NCBI RefSeq assembly: GCF_017874735.1
Contig: NZ_JAGGLV010000003.1
Location: forward strand, 186,001-250,000
Direction of reading: 5' to 3'
Length of the DNA stretch: 64,000 nucleotides
Source: Paenibacillus silagei
GTDB lineage: Bacteria > Bacillota > Bacilli > Paenibacillales > Paenibacillaceae
Under the pieces are notes generated by a model that saw nothing but the letters and a program-made list of their open reading frames with translations, was not told where the DNA came from and made no database searches. Positions within the stretch are counted from its first letter, which is position 1; every line of letters begins with the position of its first letter. The translations under genes were made by a program, and so were the position numbers. This document shows positions 42,507 to 52,022 of the stretch, piece after piece.

Positions 42507-43301
42507 ATGGCTGTAACTTATGCTAGCCCGCTGACAGAATACGAAGGTAAAAGAATCTTGGTAACAGGCGGTACCAAGGGGATGGGACAGGCAATCGCTG
42601 CCCGATTCACAGCGGCAGGCGCTGAAGTTATGACTACTGCCCGGACACTTCCGACGGAAGGGCCCGCTTCGGATTTGTTCGTCCAGGCCGATCTGTCCAC
42701 GCCCGAAGGCGTGGAGCGAGTCATTGCCGCAGTCAAGGCCCGGTTCGGGCGGATCGACATTCTGGTGAATAACGCTGGCGGCAGCTCAACACCAGCGGGG
42801 GGATTTCTCGCAGCATCCGATGAACACTGGATGGATGCGCTGAATCTGAACCTGCTGGCAGCTGTGCGGCTGGACCGGGGGCTGATCCCGCTCATGCTGG
42901 AGCAAGGCAAGGGAGTCATCATCCACATCTCTTCCATTCAAAGAGTGTTGCCGCTGATCGAATCGACCATCCCCTATGCAGCCGCCAAAGCTGCGTTAAG
43001 CAGTTACAGCAAGAGCTTATCTAAGGAATTCTCTCCGAAGGGCATCCGGGTGAACCGGGTTGCGCCGGGCTTCATTCAAACCACAGCAAGCGAGGACTTC
43101 CTAAAGAGTATTGCGGAGGTAACAGGCAGTGTGGAAAGTGCACTGCAGTCGGTAATGGACGCGCTGGGCGGCATACCTATCGGACGCCCCGGCTTCCCTG
43201 AGGAGGTAGGTGAGCTGGTAGCCTTCCTTGCTTCCGACCGCGCAGCCTCCATTACGGGTGCCGAGTACGTGATTGACGGTGGAACCGTACCTACGGTGTA
43301 A
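42507..43301 (+). CDS. Short-chain dehydrogenase/reductase
   Basis: A 264-residue classical SDR with cofactor motif TGGTKGMG near residues 20-27, NNAGG, catalytic S in ISSIQ and the Y-x-x-x-K pair in PYAAAKAAL, and a C-terminal GAEYVIDGGT. It oxidises or reduces an alcohol/ketone with NAD(P). The basic-residue position after strand 2 reads TTARTL, which suggests NADPH. The gene faces a LysR regulator, so expression is probably inducible. A terminator follows 46 bases later. Confidence 0.9.
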   Translation: MAVTYASPLTEYEGKRILVTGGTKGMGQAIAARFTAAGAEVMTTARTLPTEGPASDLFVQADLSTPEGVERVIAAVKARFGRIDILVNNAGGSSTPAGGFLAASDEHWMDALNLNLLAAVRLDRGLIPLMLEQGKGVIIHISSIQRVLPLIESTIPYAAAKAALSSYSKSLSKEFSPKGIRVNRVAPGFIQTTASEDFLKSIAEVTGSVESALQSVMDALGGIPIGRPGFPEEVGELVAFLASDRAASITGAEYVIDGGTVPTV

Positions 43302-43347
43302 GGTGAAGCTTCAAGGTTAAGCTCTGTCTAAACTAACCTATACTATT

Positions 43348-43395
43348 AGGACAGTCCGTTAGCCATTCATTGGCTGAGCGGGCTGTTCCTTTTTC
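43348..43395 (+). terminator. Terminator after the SDR gene
   Basis: AGGACAG/CTGTTCCT outer and GCC/GGC inner arms with a T-rich tail (TTTTTCTTTT). Confidence 0.75.
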
Positions 43396-43409
43396 TTTTA
43401 TTTGTTTTG

Positions 43410-43485
43410 GTCAGGAAATCCAAACACAACAGCGGCCGGAAGTCCAAATGTTCACCGCAGCGACGACCAAGCTTCGAGTTATAAT
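43410..43485 (+). repeat. Dispersed structured repeat element, copy D (right half only)
   Basis: From GAAATCCAAAC through AACAGCGGCCGGAAGTCC and GTTCACCGCAGCGACGACC to GAGTT this is almost identical to the right half of the copy near 59.5 kb. The left half is missing; the sequence before it is the T-rich tail of the SDR terminator. It ends about 115 bases before the next gene and points the same way. Confidence 0.85.
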
Positions 43486-43600
43486 GTCAGTTGTAATAAT
43501 TCTTTATCTTTTCTTTAGATTTGGTTTAGACTGGATTAAGAATGGCAGGCTATAGTTACAAAGAGCGCGGCTTGCATGACAAGATAGAGGGGGATTCACC

Positions 43601-44308
43601 ATGTATACCATTCTCATAGCCGATGACGAATCGGAGATTGTTGAGCTTCTGCAGCTGTATCTGGAGAAGGAATATAACATTTTGACGGCAGAGAACGGAA
43701 TCGAAGCCTTGAAGCTGATGCAGAATAACAAGATTGACCTGGCGATACTGGACATTATGATGCCGGGGATGGACGGGCTGCAGCTGCTGAAGCGGATTCG
43801 GGAGCATGAGCATTTCCCCGTATTGTTTCTGTCCGCCAAGAGCCAATATCATGACAAAATCCTGGGGCTGGAGCTTGGAGCGGATGACTACATCGCTAAG
43901 CCTTTTAATCCGCTGGAGATTGTGGCGCGTGCCGGGGCCATGCTGCGGCGGGTGCATCAGTTCGATGCCAAGGCACCGGAGGAGGAGAAGCCAAGTGAGC
44001 AGATCGTGCTCGGCAGGCTGACGCTGGACCGGAGTACCTGTCAGGTTGAGGTGGCCGGTGAGGCCGTCGCTCTGACCTCTACCGAATATAAAATCCTGGA
44101 GCTGCTGATGCAGCAGCCGGGCCGTGTTTTTACACGCAAGAAGATCTATGAGACCGTCTGGGAAGATTTCTACGTCTACGAGGACAACAGCATTATGGTG
44201 CACATCAGCAACATCCGCGACAAGATCGAACGAGATTCCAAGAGACCGGAATACCTGAAGACGATCAGGGGATTGGGGTACAAAATTGAAGCACCCGTGG
44301 AAAAGTAG
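43601..44308 (+). CDS. OmpR-family response regulator
   Basis: A 235-residue regulator with receiver D51 (in LAILDIMMPGM), the K in YIAKPFNP, and a winged-helix output domain ending IRGLGYKIE. GATAGAGGGGGATT precedes the ATG. Its last 23 bases overlap the kinase gene. The target is unknown; the secreted stalk protein gene downstream is a candidate. Confidence 0.92.
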   Translation: MYTILIADDESEIVELLQLYLEKEYNILTAENGIEALKLMQNNKIDLAILDIMMPGMDGLQLLKRIREHEHFPVLFLSAKSQYHDKILGLELGADDYIAKPFNPLEIVARAGAMLRRVHQFDAKAPEEEKPSEQIVLGRLTLDRSTCQVEVAGEAVALTSTEYKILELLMQQPGRVFTRKKIYETVWEDFYVYEDNSIMVHISNIRDKIERDSKRPEYLKTIRGLGYKIEAPVEK

Positions 44309-45710
44309 AGATAACCGCCCGCTGCAGACGTCGCTGACCATCGACTTCCTGCTGTTCAACTGCATGCTGCTGATGCTGGTGTTAGTGGTCTATCTATTCG
44401 TACAAAAGGATATTGCTGAGGTTATCCGGGAGCAAATGACGCCTGACCCCAATCTGTCTGTGGAAGCCGGGGCGTACCGGGAGGAGCTGGGCCAAGGGCC
44501 GGAAAGTGAGCGTCTGCTGAAGAGCGGAGGCTGGCTGGAGCTGCTGGATTCCGGCAAGCGGGTGATCCGTGTTGTTGGCGAGAAGCAGGATGAGATTCAG
44601 GTTTATGATGAGGACAGCCTGTTTCAGGGACTGGAGAACCGCAGCGACCAACTCTTTTATTATTCTATTACGAGCGTAACGGAGCAGGATAGCGGGGCAG
44701 CATGGATGTTACTTAAGATTCCCCGCGATGTAATCAATGTCTCGATTAACAACGAGTTTCTGGTCTCCTATCTGAATCATTCGGTGTTCTTTTATGTATT
44801 CCTGGTCAGCGGGTTGATTCTGCTGCTGATTTTTGTGTACAGCTATTGGGTCTCCAGACGGATCAAGAAGCCGCTGCGGGTGCTGAATCTAGGCTTGAAC
44901 CGTATGATGGAAGGGCATTACAATACCCGAATCGCTCTCTATGCAGAGACGGAGTTCCTGCGGATCGGCCACAGCTTCAACTACATGGCTGATGTGATTG
45001 AGAAGACCACCGAGGAGAAGCGTCTCGCCGAGAAAAGCAAGCAGCGGCTGATGGTCGATCTGTCGCATGACCTGAAGACCCCGATTACCAGCATCCAGGG
45101 ATACGCGCAGGCCCTTATCGAAGGACGCGTTACCGACCCGGAACGTCAGACGAAATATTTGAATTACATCTACACCAAGTCCGTGCAGGTCACCAAGCTC
45201 ATTACGCATATGCTGGATCTGCTTAAGCTGGACTCACCGGATTTCATCCTGCGTATAGAGCGCCTTGAGCTGGGCGACCATCTGCGGGAGATTATTGCTG
45301 ATACCTACGGCGAGATTGAGCAAAAAGAATTCGAGCTTCACCTGCAGGTGCCCGAAGAAGAGGTCTATGCCCGTTATGATCCAGAGCTGTTCGCCAGTGT
45401 TATTAATAATCTGATCGGCAATGCTCTGGCCTATAATCCCGAAGGGACGCGCATCCGGGTATCCGTGATTCCCGAGGATACACAGATCAGGATCGAGATT
45501 GCGGACAATGGAGTCGGCATTCCGAAGGAGCTGTGGACTACGATCTTTGATCCGTTTGTGCGGGGAGATGAATCCCGGACAACGGCAAGCGGGGGTACCG
45601 GTCTGGGCTTGTCCATCGCCAAGAAAAATGTGGAGAAAATGGGCGGCACTTTGCTGCTGGAGAGCAGGGAAGGGGAGCCGACGGTATTTGTGATCCGTAT
45701 TCCGAAGTAG
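44286..45710 (+). CDS. Membrane sensor histidine kinase
   Basis: The 474-residue kinase has helices near residues 15-37 and 160-183, an extracytoplasmic domain of about 120 residues, HAMP, HisKA with H261 in LSHDLKTPITS, and HATPase boxes (NLIGNALAYNP, GTGLGLSIAKK). TTG 44286 is the only start in this frame that keeps the first membrane helix complete. It partners the regulator upstream. The signal is unknown. Confidence 0.88.
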   Translation: MKHPWKSRDNRPLQTSLTIDFLLFNCMLLMLVLVVYLFVQKDIAEVIREQMTPDPNLSVEAGAYREELGQGPESERLLKSGGWLELLDSGKRVIRVVGEKQDEIQVYDEDSLFQGLENRSDQLFYYSITSVTEQDSGAAWMLLKIPRDVINVSINNEFLVSYLNHSVFFYVFLVSGLILLLIFVYSYWVSRRIKKPLRVLNLGLNRMMEGHYNTRIALYAETEFLRIGHSFNYMADVIEKTTEEKRLAEKSKQRLMVDLSHDLKTPITSIQGYAQALIEGRVTDPERQTKYLNYIYTKSVQVTKLITHMLDLLKLDSPDFILRIERLELGDHLREIIADTYGEIEQKEFELHLQVPEEEVYARYDPELFASVINNLIGNALAYNPEGTRIRVSVIPEDTQIRIEIADNGVGIPKELWTTIFDPFVRGDESRTTASGGTGLGLSIAKKNVEKMGGTLLLESREGEPTVFVIRIPK

Positions 45711-45847
45711 CGAACGGCTGAAGGAGTACAGATAAGTGATTTTATATAGAGGAAATAATTAACTTCTTGTCGAATGTACTGATCTGGAAGATTCCGGCAC
45801 CTTGCCGGGACACCTAACTTACATCGGGGGAAGGAATTAGAACATCT

Positions 45848-46918
45848 ATGAAAAAACTTGCATTACTGCTCACCACTCTGCTGCTTGCGCTCGGACTGGT
45901 CTATCCGGGAGGCGCCGGACAGGCAGCGGCCGCAGCCGCACCGGTGTACACGGAAATTGCTACGTTTGTCGAAGGCAACCTGCTTATTTCGCCAGCCAAA
46001 TCTGTACTCGTGAATGGCTCTGCCTATGTTCCGGTTAAGCTGGCCGGGCAGATCCCGGGCTTCACTGTGGCGGCAGATGCCACTGGCGTAACGCTCACAG
46101 GCAGCAAAGGAAGCGCCAAGCTGAACAAGGATAACTCTATTTTGTACAAAAGCACCAATTACGTAGCCTTCAAAACCCTGCTCAAGCTCGGAGCGATTGA
46201 CGGCAAATATGCCTCCAGCGCCATAGCGTTGTTCGTCTGGAGCACTGAGGATGGCAAGAATAAGAGCAACAGTATGCTGTACGCGATCAGCAAGCTGCCT
46301 GGAACGATGGGCATTGTGCTTGGCAAAAAGGTCTACTTATATGGACATCCGGGAAGCCATTGGGTGAAAAGTGTACAGTATGTTGATGACAACAACCAGA
46401 ACTTTGTGATGCAAAATGAAGCCGGAACCGAGTGGGTTCTGGACTTGAACGATTTTGTGGACAATACCATGTACACCATGGAGAATATTGATTATTTGAA
46501 GTATTACTATAATGGACTAACGGTGTGGACCCGCAACGCCATGATTACCGATAGTCCGTTCAAGAACTTTGAGAAAGCAACCATCGCGAATTTCCGCCCG
46601 AACCCGGCCAATGGTAATTTAGAAATGATCATCCGCCGGGCCAACGGGCAGGAGGTTCCGCTCAAGATTGAACCTCGTGATGACCCTAGTGAGTATGTCG
46701 AAGAGGTACTGTTTTTCAAGAATCCGCAAACGAAGTTCAAGATCAGCGATAAAATGTGGTCAGCCATCCGTGAAGAGCGGGCGGTCAGCGGCATGACGAT
46801 CACAGAGCTTCTGCTCTCCTGGGGAGACCCGGACGAAGTTTATGACGGGTATGTAGTGTACGGCCACCAATACGTCTATTTCATCAATGATAAGGTCTTC
46901 TCTATAGTTAATCTTTAA
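45848..46918 (+). CDS. Secreted protein with copper-amine-oxidase-N-like stalk domain
   Basis: A 356-residue exported protein: signal peptide with core LALLLTTLLLALGLVYPGG and cleavage near AAAAA (about 30). Residues 45-120 resemble the stalk-like copper-amine-oxidase N domain common in Paenibacillus surface proteins (NGSAYVPVKLAGQIPGF). The C-terminus (MTITELLLSWGDPDEVYDG) resembles the SmpA/BamE-like motif that ends many lipoproteins. No catalytic motif is seen. GGGGAAGGAATTAG precedes the ATG. It follows the two-component pair by 137 bases and may be its output. Confidence 0.75.
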   Translation: MKKLALLLTTLLLALGLVYPGGAGQAAAAAAPVYTEIATFVEGNLLISPAKSVLVNGSAYVPVKLAGQIPGFTVAADATGVTLTGSKGSAKLNKDNSILYKSTNYVAFKTLLKLGAIDGKYASSAIALFVWSTEDGKNKSNSMLYAISKLPGTMGIVLGKKVYLYGHPGSHWVKSVQYVDDNNQNFVMQNEAGTEWVLDLNDFVDNTMYTMENIDYLKYYYNGLTVWTRNAMITDSPFKNFEKATIANFRPNPANGNLEMIIRRANGQEVPLKIEPRDDPSEYVEEVLFFKNPQTKFKISDKMWSAIREERAVSGMTITELLLSWGDPDEVYDGYVVYGHQYVYFINDKVFSIVNL

Positions 46919-46932
46919 TTCTTAGCATCTCC

Positions 46933-46981
46933 AGGCTTGCTTAAGGAATTCTTAGAGTTCCTTGGGCAGGCTCTTTTTTTC
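46933..46981 (+). terminator. Terminator after the stalk-domain gene
   Basis: AGGCTTGCTTAAGGAA pairs with TTCCTTGGGCAGGCT (a few mismatches), then a run of eight Ts. Confidence 0.9.
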
Positions 46982-47035
46982 ATGTATAATAAATGCACCG
47001 GAACCAGCTATTCTTTTACACTCTAGGAGGACATT

Positions 47036-47380
47036 ATGCAGCTCATTCAACCCCAAGCTATTCAGACTCGGATCGACGATTTCGTCTCTGAGGATCTATA
47101 TATCCATCTTGAACTTACAAACGGAGCCTATGCCAGCCATTTCGACAGCTCCCGTGCTCCGGGCTCGGTGTTCATCAGCAATGCCGAGATCCGTTACACG
47201 AACGGCTCCATCTCAGGGACAGGACCCTACCGGGTGGGCTTGAAGACAGAGAAGGGCTGGATCTATGCAGAAGGCCTGACCCATGTGGATGAGCAGGATA
47301 ACGAGCGGCTGATTCTGGCCGGACATGACAGTATGGGCAAGCTGATCGTGGCGTTGCAGCTTAGCCGGAGCCCTTTTTAA
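47036..47380 (+). CDS. yojF: YojF family protein (DUF1806)
   Basis: A 114-residue small protein matching B. subtilis YojF, with LYIHLELTNGAYASH, GPYRVGLKTEKGWIYAEG and LILAGHD. Function is unknown, but it is consistently encoded before bshB2, as here (23-base gap), so it is probably tied to bacillithiol metabolism. CTAGGAGGAC precedes the ATG. Confidence 0.9.
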   Translation: MQLIQPQAIQTRIDDFVSEDLYIHLELTNGAYASHFDSSRAPGSVFISNAEIRYTNGSISGTGPYRVGLKTEKGWIYAEGLTHVDEQDNERLILAGHDSMGKLIVALQLSRSPF

Positions 47381-47403
47381 TGATACTGGAGGAGTAAGCA
47401 GAC

Positions 47404-48120
47404 ATGAATAATAAATCTATGGACCATGCAAGAATCCTGGTGGTACTTCCCCATCCTGACGATGAAGCCTACTTCGTATCCGGGACGCTGGCGATGTATA
47501 TCGCAGCAGGTGCAGAGGTGACCTATGCCTGTCTGACACTGGGAGAGATGGGCCGGAATATGGGCGTTCCGCTCATTGCGAACCGCACGACCTTGCCAGC
47601 CATCCGCCAAGCGGAGCTCGAAGCTTCCTGTAAGGCCATTGGGATTCAAGACCTGAGGATGCTGGGCTTCCATGACAAAATGATTGAGTTCGAAGACCCG
47701 GCGCTTCTGGATCAGCGGATGGAATCGCTCGTGAAGGAGCTTGCCCCGTCGCTGGTTATTACGTTCTACCCCGGATATAGCGTGCACCCGGATCATGATG
47801 CCACTGGTGCTGCGGTGATCCGTACAATGGCCCGGCTGCCCGCAGCGGAACGTCCGGTTGTACATAGTGTCGCCTTCTCGAACGGCCATCAGCAGCGGAT
47901 TGGAGCAGCCGATGCAGTCATCGATGTAACGCCTTTTATCACTGTCAAAATCAACTCCATTCTGGCGCACCGCACCCAGTTCCAGGAGGATAAAGTGCTT
48001 GGTAGCCTTAAACCCACCGATGCAGCAATCCGCAGCAAGTATGGTACGGAACGCTTCTGGACCTACCGGTTCCCAGAATGCAAGGAACAGCCGGAGGAAG
48101 CGGCATTGTGCTGCAATTAA
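47404..48120 (+). CDS. bshB2: Bacillithiol biosynthesis deacetylase BshB2
   Basis: A 238-residue LmbE/PIG-L-type zinc deacetylase with metal motif PHPDDE (residues 16-21) and YSVHPDHDATGAAV. BshB enzymes deacetylate GlcNAc-malate, the second step of bacillithiol synthesis; the BshB2 branch has also been linked to cleavage of bacillithiol S-conjugates. Context with YojF supports the name. A second copy of this gene lies at 52.9 kb. The next gene, an acetyltransferase, starts 16 bases later. Confidence 0.9.
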   Translation: MNNKSMDHARILVVLPHPDDEAYFVSGTLAMYIAAGAEVTYACLTLGEMGRNMGVPLIANRTTLPAIRQAELEASCKAIGIQDLRMLGFHDKMIEFEDPALLDQRMESLVKELAPSLVITFYPGYSVHPDHDATGAAVIRTMARLPAAERPVVHSVAFSNGHQQRIGAADAVIDVTPFITVKINSILAHRTQFQEDKVLGSLKPTDAAIRSKYGTERFWTYRFPECKEQPEEAALCCN

Positions 48121-48136
48121 GAATGGAGGCGTAAAG

Positions 48137-48679
48137 ATGACAGAACAACGGGTATACATCCGCTACCCTGAGGCGGGAGATGCCACGGAGCTGACGGGGA
48201 TGTATTTGCGTAACCGTGAATTTTTTGAAGAACATTCACCGGAGATCAGCGGGGATTTCTATACAGAGGAGTACCAGCGGGACAAGCTTGCGCAGTATGA
48301 AGAGTTCAGGGCAGCGGATGAGAGATACGACTTCCTGGTCATTCACAAGGCTGACCGCCGGATTATCGGTACTGTCAGTCTGTCTTTTGTGGTGCGGGGA
48401 CCGCTGCAGAGCTGTATGATCGGGTACAGTCTGGACAAGGACTATAACGGAAAAGGCTATATGACGGAGGCGGTGCAGCAGGTCGTGCGCTATGCCTTCG
48501 AGGAGCTGAAGTTCCACCGGATTACTGGGGAAGCCTCACCGGATAATCCCGGCTCCATCCGTGTGCTGGAGAATGCAGGCTTCCATAAGGAAGGCATTGC
48601 CCGTCTGAATGTGAAAATCCGCGGGGTGTGGAAAGACCACCAGATTCTCGCGATTATCAACCCGGCTGATATTAGTTAA
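48137..48679 (+). CDS. GNAT N-acetyltransferase (RimJ/RimL-like)
   Basis: A 180-residue acetyltransferase. ATG 48137 follows GGAGGCG; the frame runs further upstream over bshB2 but is not coding. CMIGYSLDKDYNGKGYMTEA is the acetyl-CoA motif (x-G-K-G-Y) and RVLENAGFHKEG the closing motif of RimL-type enzymes, which acetylate ribosomal N-termini, antibiotics or small amines. In this operon it might acetylate products of bacillithiol conjugate cleavage, but that is inference. Confidence 0.85.
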   Translation: MTEQRVYIRYPEAGDATELTGMYLRNREFFEEHSPEISGDFYTEEYQRDKLAQYEEFRAADERYDFLVIHKADRRIIGTVSLSFVVRGPLQSCMIGYSLDKDYNGKGYMTEAVQQVVRYAFEELKFHRITGEASPDNPGSIRVLENAGFHKEGIARLNVKIRGVWKDHQILAIINPADIS

Positions 48680-48735
48680 TGGAGTTAACACTAACGGATT
48701 AGTAGCTTAAATATTAACATTGTGGAGGATCACCA

Positions 48736-49044
48736 ATGAGCCAGCGTTTACGAATTACCCGTTCCATGCAGGAAGAGAATGCAGAGCAGGCGCTAGCCTT
48801 AGAGGAATGCAAGCAATACTTTGTCGATAAATCCGGCTTCAGCTATTCCGGGGTCTACACCGTACAAGGTGCAGAGAGCACGATGTCGATTAATGGAGAT
48901 TTTTTCATGTGGAGCCATGAGGGGACGGAGTATCCGTTCCGTCTGTATATGGGCGATCTGTACGTTGCCTTGTCAACGGAGGCTATTGTACCCGTGATCC
49001 TTGAGATTGCCACGGACCTGCGGGCCGATGTGGTTGAGGGATAG
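48736..49044 (+). CDS. Small conserved-looking protein of unknown function
   Basis: A 102-residue acidic soluble protein (VQGAESTMSINGDFFMWSHEGTEYPFRLY) with a good ribosome site GTGGAGGATC. Alternating hydrophobic residues suggest a small beta sheet. No motif is recognised. It follows the acetyltransferase by 56 bases and could be last in the bshB2 transcript. Confidence 0.7.
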   Translation: MSQRLRITRSMQEENAEQALALEECKQYFVDKSGFSYSGVYTVQGAESTMSINGDFFMWSHEGTEYPFRLYMGDLYVALSTEAIVPVILEIATDLRADVVEG

Positions 49045-49140
49045 GCTGAGTAAAGTTCGGATTAAGCTGTTTTTTACACATTCTGTGCGCTCCCCGGATG
49101 TTATATTGATTCAGTACATATAAGAACTGGGGGACCCAGA

Positions 49141-50472
49141 ATGAATACATATCAGAGCAGAGTACAAGAGCTTCACACGATGCTGACCCGCTTTATGGAG
49201 AATGGACCGTTTACCGGATTGCAGGTGGGGATCGTTAGTGAGGACAAGATTCTTTTTACAGGAGAGTATGGCAGCGCTAATGTGTCTACAGGGGAGCCAG
49301 TGGTTAACAGCACTCTTTTTCACCAGGCATCCGTCTCCAAGACCTTCGTAGTTACGGCTGTGATGCAATTGGCAGAGCGTGGGCAGGTAGAGCTGGACTC
49401 ACCTATAGTGAGCTATCTTCCGTATTTCAAAATGAATGATGAACGCTATCATCAGATTACGGTCAGACAATTGTTGAATCACACCTCCGGGATGCCGGAT
49501 GAGGAGGATTATGCCTGGGACCGGCCTGAATATGATGAAGAGAGTCTTGAGAGGTATGTCAGAGGAATCTGCCATCTCGGCCTGTTGAGTGATCCGGGTA
49601 CTCATTTTGCATACAGTAATATCGCTTATGAAATTCTTGGAGATCTGATTGCCAAGGTTAGCGGCCTCAGCTTCGAGGAGTATATGCGGCAGCATCTTCT
49701 GGAGCCTGCTGGGATGAGCACGAGTTCTTTTCTGAAAATGGAGGTTGAACAGGTGCTGGCTGCGCCCCATGTGCTGAGGAGCTCTGCAGGGTACGGGCCA
49801 TATGTTAGTGAAGTGTTCCCTTACAATAGAGCGCATGCTCCCAGCTCCACACTGTATACCAATGCGCAGGAGATGTGCCAATATATGCTGATGCAGCTCG
49901 GTCAGGGCAAAGCTAAGGATAGATATAACGCCTTACAGCCCGGCAGTTATGATCAGATGTGGAACCCTACTATGGCTACAGGCTGGGGGCCGGAGCATGA
50001 AGCTGTGGGGCTGGGCTGGTTCCTGGGCCACTATAATGGCTCACGGATACTCTCGCATTCCGGCTGGGATACCGGATTCCTTAGTGAGCTGATTCTGCTG
50101 CCGGATGAGAATCTCGGCATCTCTGTAATGACCAACTGTGACCATGTGTGGCTGGGCAGTGTGACCCGTCCTATTCTGGATCTGCTGCTGGGCATGGAGG
50201 TCCGCCAGCTTAAGCAGTCGATGGTACATCATCTTGCCAAGACTGTTGTCACGAGCGGCGCAGGTGAGGCCATTAACGAATACCAGCGTATCCGGCGCTT
50301 AGAGCAGGATAAGTATTATGAAGCGGATTTTGAATTTATGCGGATTGCTGATACCTTAAGTTATGGCGGTCACCGGGAGGGAGCAATACGCATTCTTACC
50401 TGCGCTGCTACAATATACCCGGACAGTGAAGCCGTTGCAGACAAGCTGCAGCAGCTTTTGGACGAAGCCTAG
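49141..50472 (+). CDS. Serine hydrolase, class C beta-lactamase/PBP fold
   Basis: A 443-residue member of the beta-lactamase-related family: S64-V-S-K67, the Y-x-N motif at 158-160 (AYSN) and HSGWDTGF in the K-T-G position. No signal peptide is evident, so it is probably cytoplasmic, unlike true class C lactamases; such proteins are often esterases or D-peptidases. About 70 residues after the fold form a helical tail (GGHREGAIRILTCAATIYP), a TPR-like segment. It is monocistronic and converges with the MFS gene. Confidence 0.85.
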   Translation: MNTYQSRVQELHTMLTRFMENGPFTGLQVGIVSEDKILFTGEYGSANVSTGEPVVNSTLFHQASVSKTFVVTAVMQLAERGQVELDSPIVSYLPYFKMNDERYHQITVRQLLNHTSGMPDEEDYAWDRPEYDEESLERYVRGICHLGLLSDPGTHFAYSNIAYEILGDLIAKVSGLSFEEYMRQHLLEPAGMSTSSFLKMEVEQVLAAPHVLRSSAGYGPYVSEVFPYNRAHAPSSTLYTNAQEMCQYMLMQLGQGKAKDRYNALQPGSYDQMWNPTMATGWGPEHEAVGLGWFLGHYNGSRILSHSGWDTGFLSELILLPDENLGISVMTNCDHVWLGSVTRPILDLLLGMEVRQLKQSMVHHLAKTVVTSGAGEAINEYQRIRRLEQDKYYEADFEFMRIADTLSYGGHREGAIRILTCAATIYPDSEAVADKLQQLLDEA

Positions 50473-50510
50473 ATTTTTCAGTGGGGTAAGACCCGTCTTC
50501 CAAGCGCTCC

Positions 50511-51911
50511 CTAGCGGTCATCAAGACTGTGATGGGAGTCTTTGGTCTTGCGGGAACGCCGCCGGGATATGAACAGCAGACACAAGGCAATCACGGTGAG
50601 GATCATTCCCAGCAGCCGGAATCCGCTGAAGCTGAACTGGTCGCCCATAATGATTCCGATGAGCAGGGAGGAGAGGATCGTCCCGAAATATCTGGAGGTG
50701 CTGAATAAGCCGGAGGTTACCCCGATGATCTCTTTTGGCGAGTGGTTGAACAAGGCGGCTTGCATGGCGACGTTGTTCAGTCCGTTGCTGATTCCGAAGG
50801 CAGCCAGGACCAGGATGATGCTGATTACAGGCGATGCCGGATTCAGCATCACGATCCATAGCGACCCGATGGTCATGAGGATTGCCGAACCTGCCTGTGC
50901 GGGCCGGGGCCCTGAGGCATTGATCCATCTTCCGGCGATTGGAGAAACGGCGAGTGAGCATAGACCCAGACTTAACATCAGAAGCCCGGTGTGGAATTCA
51001 CTGACCTTACGAACGAGCTGCAAATAAGATGGAAGACCGAAGAAGACGGAATAAAATAATAGATTAACCAGCATGAATTCGACGTTGACACGGATCAGCC
51101 CGGGATACCCGGCGAAGGTACGCAGAGGAATGAAGGGCATGGCTGTTCTTAACTCATGCCTTACGAAGACCGCAAGCAGGATGAACCCGGACAGGCCGAT
51201 GATTACATTGAATAGGGAGACATGACCGGAGGACTTGGCCGACAGCATCTGCGCAAGTACAGCCACCAGCCCCACAGTGAACAACAGGATTCCAGGCACA
51301 TCCATCCGGCTCATCCATTGCCGCAAGGACGGCTTGGGTAATAAGGCTGCGGACGGCTTATCTTGCGGGATGGTTCTCCAGGCTAACAGGAAGCTCGCCA
51401 TTACAAACGGCAGGTTGATGTAGAAAATGGAAGACCAGCCCCACACATGGATCAAGACCCCGCCGATGAACGGTCCTGCCGCTGCCGCTCCTGATGTAAA
51501 CATCGACAGCAGGGATAGAGCAGAGGCTTGCCTGTCTGTAATATTCACCCGGATGATAGCCATCCCTACAGCCACCACCATACTGGTTCCAATAGATTGG
51601 ATAATCCGCAGAACAACGAGTCCCCCGAAGCCCGGAGACCAAGGGGCGAGCAGGGAGGCTGCGAAGACGATTACCAGTCCGGCCAGGAATATTCTCCTGC
51701 GGCCGAAGATATCGCTGGCTCTGCCCATGACAGGCTGGGCAACAGCGCTGCCAATATAGAACGAGAAAATGATCCAGGAAACCACAGTGAACTCAAGCCC
51801 GAACACATGCTGTAACCTGGGGATTGCCACAGCTACCATCGAAGAGTTAAGCGGGTTAAGCATGATTCCCAGCCCAACGGATATCATTAACCACCAGTTG
51901 CGTGCATTCAT
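50511..51911 (-). CDS. MFS transporter, DHA2-like drug exporter
   Basis: A 466-residue protein with about 14 hydrophobic helices, motif A-like GRASDIFGRRRIFLAG after the second helix and the motif-C-like GAAAAGPFIGGVLIHVWGWSSIFYINLP typical of the drug:H+ antiporter DHA2 family. GAGGGGGAATAAC precedes the ATG. It is divergent from a LysR gene, and the shared 111-base region contains two inverted repeats, one over its -10. I infer a LysR-controlled exporter of a drug or metabolite. Confidence 0.9.
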   Translation of the reverse strand: MNARNWWLMISVGLGIMLNPLNSSMVAVAIPRLQHVFGLEFTVVSWIIFSFYIGSAVAQPVMGRASDIFGRRRIFLAGLVIVFAASLLAPWSPGFGGLVVLRIIQSIGTSMVVAVGMAIIRVNITDRQASALSLLSMFTSGAAAAGPFIGGVLIHVWGWSSIFYINLPFVMASFLLAWRTIPQDKPSAALLPKPSLRQWMSRMDVPGILLFTVGLVAVLAQMLSAKSSGHVSLFNVIIGLSGFILLAVFVRHELRTAMPFIPLRTFAGYPGLIRVNVEFMLVNLLFYSVFFGLPSYLQLVRKVSEFHTGLLMLSLGLCSLAVSPIAGRWINASGPRPAQAGSAILMTIGSLWIVMLNPASPVISIILVLAAFGISNGLNNVAMQAALFNHSPKEIIGVTSGLFSTSRYFGTILSSLLIGIIMGDQFSFSGFRLLGMILTVIALCLLFISRRRSRKTKDSHHSLDDR

Positions 51912-51920
51912 TGTTATTCC

Positions 51921-52004
51921 CCCTCAAGTGCTGTACAGTTATCGTACAGGATATGAGTTATTTACTCCAACGCATTTCATGTTATGATTTCATAGACTTG
52001 AGGG
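51921..52004. promoter_or_regulatory. Divergent MFS/LysR control region with two nested inverted repeats
   Basis: CTGTAC-N7-GTACAG (51931-51949) overlaps a -10-like TACGAT of the MFS promoter (TTGGAG about 18 bases upstream on the minus strand). A LysR promoter TTTACT-N16-TATGAT lies at 51961-51988. An outer pair CCCTCAAGT (51921-51929) and ACTTGAGGG (51996-52004) brackets the whole region; part of it coincides with the two ribosome sites, so it may be chance. Confidence 0.55.
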
Positions 52005-52022
52005 AATGAATGGAGGCGGGAT

